Source: Cryptomeria japonica | Taxonomy: Eukaryota; Streptophyta; Pinopsida; Cupressales; Cupressaceae | Assembly: GCF_030272615.1 (NCBI RefSeq) | Contig: NC_081406.1 | Span: forward strand, 113,803,783-113,867,782 | Reading direction: 5' to 3' | DNA: 64,000 nt | In this document: positions 56,615-64,000 of the stretch, piece after piece | Numbering within the stretch: the stretch's first letter is position 1 | How the letters are laid out: every line of letters starts with the position of its first letter | The notes under the pieces: generated by a model | What the model was told of the DNA's origin: nothing | The model's database searches: none | What the model saw: the letters and a program-made list of their open reading frames with translations, nothing else | Position numbers and translations under genes: made by a program

Positions 56615-59220
56615 CGTAAGGTCCCAGGGACAACTAAGAGGGGGGGCGAATCAGTTGTCTTAAAATATTAAACCAAAAATCACTTAATCAAATTACTGTT
56701 TAATACTGGTGAAACAATCTGTGATACCGGTGAAACAAATTAACTAATAAATGCAATACCGGTAAAGATTGATGCATGAAATCGAAAGACAAAGTCATCC
56801 ACAACACATAACACCAATATTTGTACGTGGAAACCTTGTAAGGGGAAAACCACAGTGGGAAACCTTACCCACAATCAGATGATACTACTGTAGATAGTAA
56901 GTGTACATAAATGGGGTCTGCACATGCAGAAAGGCCAACCACCTAGAGCTCATTGCTCAAACACAAATAGGAGTCACACTGACTACAATTGGATGGTTAA
57001 ATCCAATAAGAATGTACTGCTTAAAATAGCATCTTCATATGCTGAATTTAGTACCGGTGTAATGCTAATATGCTTTCACAAAACCTTATCTTTACCTTCA
57101 AATGATGTCTTCATGTATAGCTCTGATAGATCTCGCATATACCTTCACACACAACCTTCTTCACATTCCACAATCGATCTTACATTTAAGATCTTACATT
57201 TATACCATAACCTAAGACCAATTATAGTAGGTCATCTCTACAAGATATTACAATAAAATCATTTTACAAATAATACAATATTGGATGCAATAACGATTGA
57301 GCATGTCGGCTCAATGCATTTACAACATTAATCAATTATCTTCATAGAGTGCCATGCTGATCTGGAAGAGTTAAACCTACCGGTGTAACCCTAGATAACC
57401 CTAGACCTATTTGCTAGTAAAAGCAAATATGCAAATATGAATAAGATAATAAACAACTTTCCAAGATACGATGTCCAAACAATGTCTTTGACATTACGAA
57501 GTATTTTCCATGCCATTCCAAGTGTCGGTGATCACTGTATCTTGCCGGTGAACCATATACTGGTGACTGTGCATTAGTCACTTACTTGCCGGTGTATGTT
57601 GCTAGATCTCTAATGTGCCAGAGTTGATAAGTGTCTAGTAGGTGTTGACATCAATGACAAAACCATACCAAAATACCAACAATCTCCCCCTTTGGCATTG
57701 ATGGCAACCCAAGATGGAAAAACTATCAAAGTGCCAAAATAGAAATGCCAAATACCAAAAACCAACAATCTCCCAAAAGATTATTACTGAGTTCAAAAAC
57801 CAAAATAAACAATCTCTCCCCCTAGGAGTAACATGTATCTTTCTGTGTTTCTTTCTGTGTTTTTCCATACCAATCTCTCCCCCTTTGACATCAAATGTCA
57901 AAGTTACAACAAAATACCATTTGTTAGTTTCATATACAAAATACCAACTAATTTCAATATACCAACTACTCCCCCTAGAGCATTCATATACAAAATACCA
58001 ACAAATTAACTGATAAATGGAATACCGGTAAAAATTAATGCATGAAATCAAAAGACAATGTCATCCACAACACATAAAACTGATATTTGAACGTGGAAAC
58101 CCTGTAAGGGGAAAAACCACGGTGGGAAACCTTACCCACAATCAGATGATACTACTGTAGATAGTAAGTGTACATAAATGGGGTCTGCACATGCAGAAAG
58201 GCCAACCGCCTAGAGCTCACTACTCAAACACAAATAGCAGGCAAACTGACTACAATTGGATGGTTAAATCCAATAAGAATGTACTGCTTAAAATAGCATC
58301 TTCATATGCTGAATTCAGTACCGGTGTAATGCTGATATGCTTTCACAAAACCTTAGCTTTACCTTCAAATGATGTCTTCATGTATAACTCTACTAGATCT
58401 TGCATATACCTTCACACACAACCTTCTTCGCATTCCAAAATCGATCTTACATTTAAGATCTTACATTTATACCATAACCTAAGACCAATTATAGTAGGTC
58501 AGCTCTACAAAATATTACAATAAAATCATTTTACAAATAATACAATATTGGATGCAATAACTGATTGAGCATGTCGGCTCAATGCATTTACAACATTAAT
58601 CAATTATCTTCATAGTGTGCCATGCTGATCTGGAAGAGTTAAACTTGCCGGTGTAACCCTAGATAACCCTGGACCTATTTGCCGGTAAAAGCAAATATGC
58701 AAATATGAATAAGCTGATAAACAACTTTCCAAGATACGATGTCCAAACAATGTCTTCAACATTACCAAGTATTTTCCATGCCATTCCAAGTGTTGGTGAT
58801 CACTGTATCTTGTCGGTGAACCATATACTGGTGATTGTGCATTAGTCACTTGCTTGTCGATGAATGTTTCTTGATCTCCAATGTGCCAGAGTTGATAAGT
58901 GTTTAGTAGGTGTTGACATCAATGACAAAACCATACCAAAATACCAACAATCTCCCCCTTTGGCATTGATGGCAACACAAGATGGAAAAACCATCAAAGT
59001 GCCAAAATAGAAATGCCAAATACCAAAAACCAACAATCTCCCAAAAGATTATTACTGAGTTCAAAAACCAAAATAAATAATCTCTCCCCCTAGGAGTAAC
59101 ATGTATCTTTTTGTGTTTTTACATACTAATCTCTCCCCCTTTGACATCAAATGCCAAAGTTACAACAAAATACCATTTGTTAGTTTCATATACAAAATAC
59201 CAACTAATTTCAATATACCA
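56615..59220 (-). repeat. Copia 3' LTR with a 1.26-kb internal tandem duplication
   Basis: The plus-strand left edge CGTAAGGTCCCAGGG corresponds to TGTTAGGTCCTAGGG at 63,493; the right edge ends ATACCA next to a polypurine-like CTCAGGGGGAGTAGT (minus strand). From 56,737 to 57,976 the sequence repeats at 58,003-59,232 with high identity (period about 1,256-1,266 by landmarks), joined by a short unit containing TTCATATACAAAATACCAAC. The paired 110-codon frames at 56,924 and 58,191 are two copies of LTR sequence, not genes. Confidence 0.75.
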
Positions 59221-59344
59221 ACTACTCCCCCTGAGAAGTAGCTTCCTCATCAAAGCCAGATTAAGAATATATCTCTATTAGTTCTGCCAGTTGATGACAA
59301 ACATCAATTCTCTAAGTATCTATTGGTGGGGTTATGACTTCAAG

Positions 59345-62300
59345 CTATTCTCTTAGATTTTCAAAAGTCTCCTTAGGTAGAGGTTTAGTAAAAGTATCTG
59401 CAATCTGCTCTTTAGTGTTCACATAAACCAGTTTGACTTGTTTTGCTTCAACATTTTCTTTCAGAAAGTTTAGTTTGATAGAAACATGTTTAGTTTTAGA
59501 ATGTAGTACTAGATTCTTGGATATATCAATTGCTATAGTGTTATCACAATAGATAGTTATAGGTTCCTTGCAATTTACCTTTATGTCCTTTAACATTTGT
59601 TTAAGCCATAATACCTATGTACAGTTTGTTGCTGCTGCAACATATTCCGATTCTGTTATTGATAAAGATGCGCAACTCTATTTCTTGCTTAACCAAGAAA
59701 TTAATCTGCTTCCAAGGAAAAATGCTCTTTTGGTGGTGCTTTTCCTGTCATCTACATCTCCTGCCCAATTTGCATCTATATATGCACATAATTCAAAGTT
59801 GTCATCTCTAGGATACCATAATCCAAGATTTGTAGTGCCTTGTAAGTACTGGAAAATCCTTTTTACTGTTGATTCATGATTTTCCCTAGGATTACTTTGA
59901 AATCTTGAAACAATACATATTGCATTCATAATATCTGGTCTTGTTTGTGTTAAATACAGTAAACCTCCTATCATAGATTTATACCTAGTTGGATTAACAG
60001 GTGTTGATTCATCTCTTATTGATAATTTGTCATTTGTAGTCATAGGTGTAATTATCGGTTTAGAGTTTTCCATCCCAAATTTCTTTAGTAGCTCTTTTAA
60101 GTATTTTGATTGACTCAAGAATATACCACTGTCAGTCTAAAAAATCTGCAATCCTAAAAAGAATTTTACTTCTCCTATCATAGACATTTCAAATTCTTGC
60201 TGCATTTTGATAGAGAAATCTTTATATAATCCATCTTCTCCTCCAAAGATTATATCATCAACAAAACCTTCTATAACCAAGATATCATCATTAGTTACTT
60301 TATAGTATAAATTATTGTCTGCATTACCTTTAGAAAAACCAATCTCTAAAAGATATTTATCTAATCTTGCATACCAAGCTCTTAGAGCTTGCTTCAACCC
60401 ATACAAAGCTTTCTTTAACCTACAAACCATATCTTTGTCTTCTGTTAAAGAAAATCGATCAGGTTGTTCAATGTAAACCTCTTCTTCAAGAATTCCATTA
60501 AAAAATGCACATTTAATATCTATCTGATATACTTTATAGTTCTTATGAGCTACAAAAGCCAAAAATAATCTCACTGCCTCAATTGTAGCTACTGGTGCAA
60601 AGGTTTCATTGTAATCAATTCCTTCTTTTTGAGAATATCCCTTACACACTAGTCTTGCTTTATTTTTTATTATTTTACCATCTTCATTAATTTTGTTTCT
60701 AAAGATCCATTTGGTTCCAATAACATTTTTATCTTTAGGCTGGGGAGCTAATGTCCAAGTGTTATTCTTCTCAATTTGCTCTAACTCTTCTTCCAAAGCT
60801 TTAATCCAAAATTTATCTTCACATGCCTCATTAATTGATGATGGTTCAATTTGAGAAATAAGACACACCTCTTCATTTTCTAATCTTCCTCTTGTCATAA
60901 CTCCTCTATATTTGTTTCCAATTATCTGATCTTTTGAATGATTCAATCTTACATATCGGGGTGTCTTTGTTTGCTGTTGTCTTTAGTTACTGTGGAATTT
61001 TCAAATGATACCGGTGTAACTGGATCTTCATTCTATGCCAGTGGGTTCAATTTAGATTCATTTGACATAATTTCTGTTGTCAGTTCATAATCCATATACC
61101 TTGAAGTTCCTCTGAATTGTTCATCAATCTTTATATTTGTGCTTTCAACAATTTTCTGCAATCTTTTGTTAAAACATCTATATGCTTTTCTCTTAGATGA
61201 ATAACCAAGAAATATTCCTTCATCACTTCTAGGATCAAATTTTCCAATATACTCATCTCTTCTAATATAGCATTTGCTTCCAAAAATTCTGAAATATTTA
61301 AAAGTAGGAATAATACCAAACCATAGTTCATGAGGGGTCTTACCAGTTTCACCTTTGATGTGAACTTTGTTGAATGTATAGACCACTATACTTACTGCCT
61401 CTCTCCAGTATACATGTGGTAGGTTTGCTTCTGATAACATACTTCTTGCTGCATCCAAGATAGTTCTATTTTTCCTTTCAACAACTCCATTCTGCTGTGG
61501 TGTCTGAGGTGTTGATAGTTGTCTCCTGATTCCATTGACTTCACAGAATGCATTGAATTCCTTAGATGTGAATTCACCTCCTTGATCTGATCTTAAACAT
61601 TTAATTTTCTTACCGGTTTCATTTTCAACCATTGCTTTGAACAGTTTAAAGTTTCCAAGTGCTTCTGAGTTTTCTCTGAGAAAAGTAACCCAGCACATTC
61701 TAGAATAGTCATCTATGATTAGCATGAAGTATCTATCACCTTGTAATCTTTTAGTTCTAGCTAGACCACATAAATAAGTATGAATTAAATCAAGAGCATT
61801 GTTTGATTTCTCTGGAATACTTTTAAAACTAGCTCTAACCTATTTTCAAAATTGACATTCCTTACATATTGTGTTGTGAGGTTTGACAATTTTAGGTAAA
61901 TCTCTAACTGCCTTAGTAGTACTAATTTTTACCATGCAATCAAAATTTACATGATAGAGTCTCTTATGCCATAACCAACTTTCATCAATGTGTGCAATCA
62001 AACATGTCTTTTCACTATTATTCAAATCAAAGATATTACATCTAGTTTGATTTCCGGTTGCAATTTCTAAGCCAGTTCTATTCATAGTTTTGCATTTACC
62101 ATTTTTGAACTGTAACTAAAATCCTTTCTCAACTAGTTGACCAACCCTCAAAAGATTATGCTTTAAACCTTCAGCATAGTAAACATTGTCAGTGTTATGC
62201 TTACCATCAAGAGATATTGAACCCTTACCTTTAATTGAACAAGCTTTGTCATCACCAAATCTCACTAGACCTCCATTATATTCTTGAAAGTTCAAGAATT

Positions 62301-63435
62301 TACTCTTGTCACCAGTCATATGATGTGAACATCCTGAATCAATAATCCATTCATTCTTCACTTCAACTTTTGCTGCCAAGGCCTGTTCTACCGATTGCAC
62401 TGCAAGTGCCAGTTGATCTTCTATTATAGCAACAAAAACCCATCCATTGTCTGTCGGATCCTCATCAGAATCATTAGTTACTCCTTCATCAACAACATAA
62501 CAAGATTTGTCCTTATTCTTCTTGAATCTATATTTCTGATATTCAGGATTAGGCTTGTATGTCCTTCTAGCTTCTTCTCTTAACCTAGCATGTCTATCAA
62601 GACATCTTGAAGCCATATGACCAATCTTATTGTAGTTAAAACATTTAAAAGGTGCTTTACCTTCATACTTACTTCCAACTGGACCTTTAGGCATTTTTCT
62701 TGCAAGTAGTGCTTCAAGTTCTTCAAGTTCTCTTGCATAATAAGCTTTCCAATAAGATTTGTCAAATGATGATGCAGATGATGCTAATGCTTTGAAAGCT
62801 AGATCTATCTTTATAGTAGTAACATGACCAAATTCCTCAATCTCAAAGGCTGATAGTTTTCCAATCAATGTATCCCTAGTTATTGATGTGTTAGTCATTG
62901 ATCTAAGTTCAGTTATTGCAGTAACCTTCATTTTGTATGCCGGTGGTAATCCTCTTAAAACTTTTGAAACAATTTCATCTTCACTTAAGGTTCCTCCACA
63001 ACATTTAATACCCAAAACAATTTCATTTACTCTTTCCATAAAAGCAGAAATTCTTTCATCTTCTTCCATTTTCAGACTTTCATACCTGACTCGGAAGCTT
63101 TCAAGTTTTGCAATTTTGACTATGGAATCTCCTTCATTCAGTGCTTCCAAGTGATCCCATATAGCTTTAGCAGTAGACCTATCTGATAGTCCCATGATTT
63201 GCTGATCTGATAATGTGCTCATAAGTGCTTCTCTTGCCTTGCAATCATTTTCTTCATCTTTAATCAGATTTGGAGGATTTGGTTGAGTTGTAGTAGGAGT
63301 AGTATATCAATTCTTTGTAACCTCCCAGATATCTTTTCCAATACAGTTCAGATATGTCTCCATTCTAATCTTTGATATTCCATAGTTAGTTCCATCAAGT
63401 TTAGGACTGTCCTTCCTGAAATAGTTGCTAGACAT
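59345..63435 (-). pseudogene. Copia gag-pol (minus strand), stops and one frameshift
   Basis: Gag starts at ATG 63,435 (M-S-S-N-Y-F), 44 bases from the primer-binding site. Its zinc knuckle near 62,640 has C-F-N-Y, so the second Cys is Tyr. Protease D-S-G-C is near 62,340. The pre-integrase zinc region is at 62,085-61,850, integrase at 61,840-61,036 (Asp in I-I-D-D-Y, Asp in R-S-D-Q-G-G-E-F, Glu in V-V-E-R-K). A frameshift lies near 60,980. RT at 60,946-60,140 has F-V-D-D instead of the usual Y-V-D-D. RNase H at 60,118-59,348 has A-N-W-A-G-D and S-I-T-E-S-E-Y. Stops (plus-strand starts): TGA 63,307, TAG 62,116, TGA 61,846, TAG 61,840, TAG 61,033, TAG 60,137, TAG 59,678, TAG 59,615. The TAG at 59,345 may be the natural end or another mutation. 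Confidence 0.9.
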
Positions 63436-63478
63436 TGGATCTCCTCAAGCTATTAGGCTTTTGCAAAAAGAGGACTCA

Positions 63479-63490
63479 GCTCTGATACCA
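63479..63490 (-). promoter_or_regulatory. Primer-binding site of minus-strand Copia
   Basis: Plus-strand GCTCTGATACCA, reverse complement of TGGTATCAGAGC, 2 bases from the LTR edge at 63,493. Confidence 0.9.
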
Positions 63491-63492
63491 AT

Positions 63493-64000
63493 TGTTAGGT
63501 CCTAGGGACAACTGAGAGGGGAGGGGGGGTGAATCAATTGTCTTAAAATATTAAACCAAAAATCACTTAATCAAATTACTGTTTAATACCGGTGAAACAA
63601 TTTGTGATACCAGTGAAACAAATTAACTGATAAATGCAATACCAGTAAAGATTAATGTATGAAATCAAAAGACAAAGTCATCCACAACACATAACACCAA
63701 TATTTGTACGTGGAAACCCTGTAAGGGGAAAAACCACTGTGGAAAACCTTACCCACAATAAGATGATACTACTGCAGATAGTAAGTGTACATAAATGGGG
63801 TCTAGACATGCAGAAAGGCCAACCGCCTAGAGCTCACTGCTCAAACACAAAGAGGAGTCACACTGACTACAATTGGATGGTTAAATCTAATAAGAATGTA
63901 CTGCTTAAAATAGCATCTTCATATGTTGAATTCAGTACCGGTGTAATGCTGATATGCTTTCACAAAACCTTAGCTTTATCTTCAAATGATGTCTTCATGT
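63493..64000 (-). repeat. Copia 5' LTR, cut by the window end
   Basis: Plus strand begins TGTTAGGTCCTAGGG and then GAGGGGAGGGGGGGTGAATC, matching 56,615 onward (and 58,003 onward) closely. Only the first 508 bases are in the window, so whether this copy also carries the tandem duplication cannot be told. Confidence 0.9.

Noticed and set aside
56924-58523. Two nearly identical 110-codon frames
   Set aside because: They are the two copies of the tandemly duplicated LTR; similarity reflects duplication, not protein conservation.

Overview
This is plant nuclear DNA, very probably from a seed plant with a large, repeat-rich genome. A gymnosperm such as a conifer is my inference from the old, nested, slowly decaying LTR elements and from the absence of any intact host gene in 64 kb; no sequence mark proves the species. 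I found no rRNA or tRNA gene, no CRISPR array and no host gene structure. Nearly everything I can assign is a transposable element or a remnant of one, and every long reading frame is broken by stops or frameshifts.

Layout. 1-12.7 kb: two related Gypsy LTRs (845-about 1,985 and 11,466-about 12,640) flank a Gypsy RNase H-integrase remnant. That remnant is split by a complete Copia element (3,324-9,335) with a perfect 5-bp target duplication. 12.86-20.55 kb (minus strand): a large non-autonomous LTR element with a gag-like zinc-knuckle gene and a second long ORF of unknown function, and no reverse transcriptase or integrase. 21.4-24.8 kb: a minus-strand Gypsy LTR, then a plus-strand remnant of a plant mobile domain (PMD-like) protein that ends at a polypurine tract and LTR start (24,768). 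26.7-47.3 kb: a Gypsy (Tat-like) element with LTRs about 19 kb apart. It keeps gag-protease but no RT or integrase. Inside it lie a 344-bp TRIM (32,017-32,360), arrays of CTCGCAA-type repeats, an unknown long minus-strand ORF (36.0-39.5 kb) and a hAT-like transposase pseudogene (42.2-45.0 kb). 48.4-54.0 kb (minus): a short-LTR chromodomain Gypsy element (chromovirus) that split an older Gypsy LTR. 56.6-64.0 kb (minus): a Copia element whose 3' LTR carries an internal 1.26-kb tandem duplication; its 5' LTR runs off the window.

How it fits together. The elements are stacked: Copia in Gypsy, TRIM in Gypsy gag, chromovirus in a Gypsy LTR. Autonomous Copia elements and the non-autonomous one share a tRNA-iMet primer site and a G-rich LTR terminal motif, so one could have been mobilised by enzymes of the other. 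In three unrelated pseudogenes the in-frame stops are overwhelmingly TAG and TGA rather than TAA. That is what C-to-T decay at methylated CHG and CG sites would produce. The most novel items are the two long non-pol ORFs, the TRIM and the PMD remnant. Percentages and counts were made by eye.
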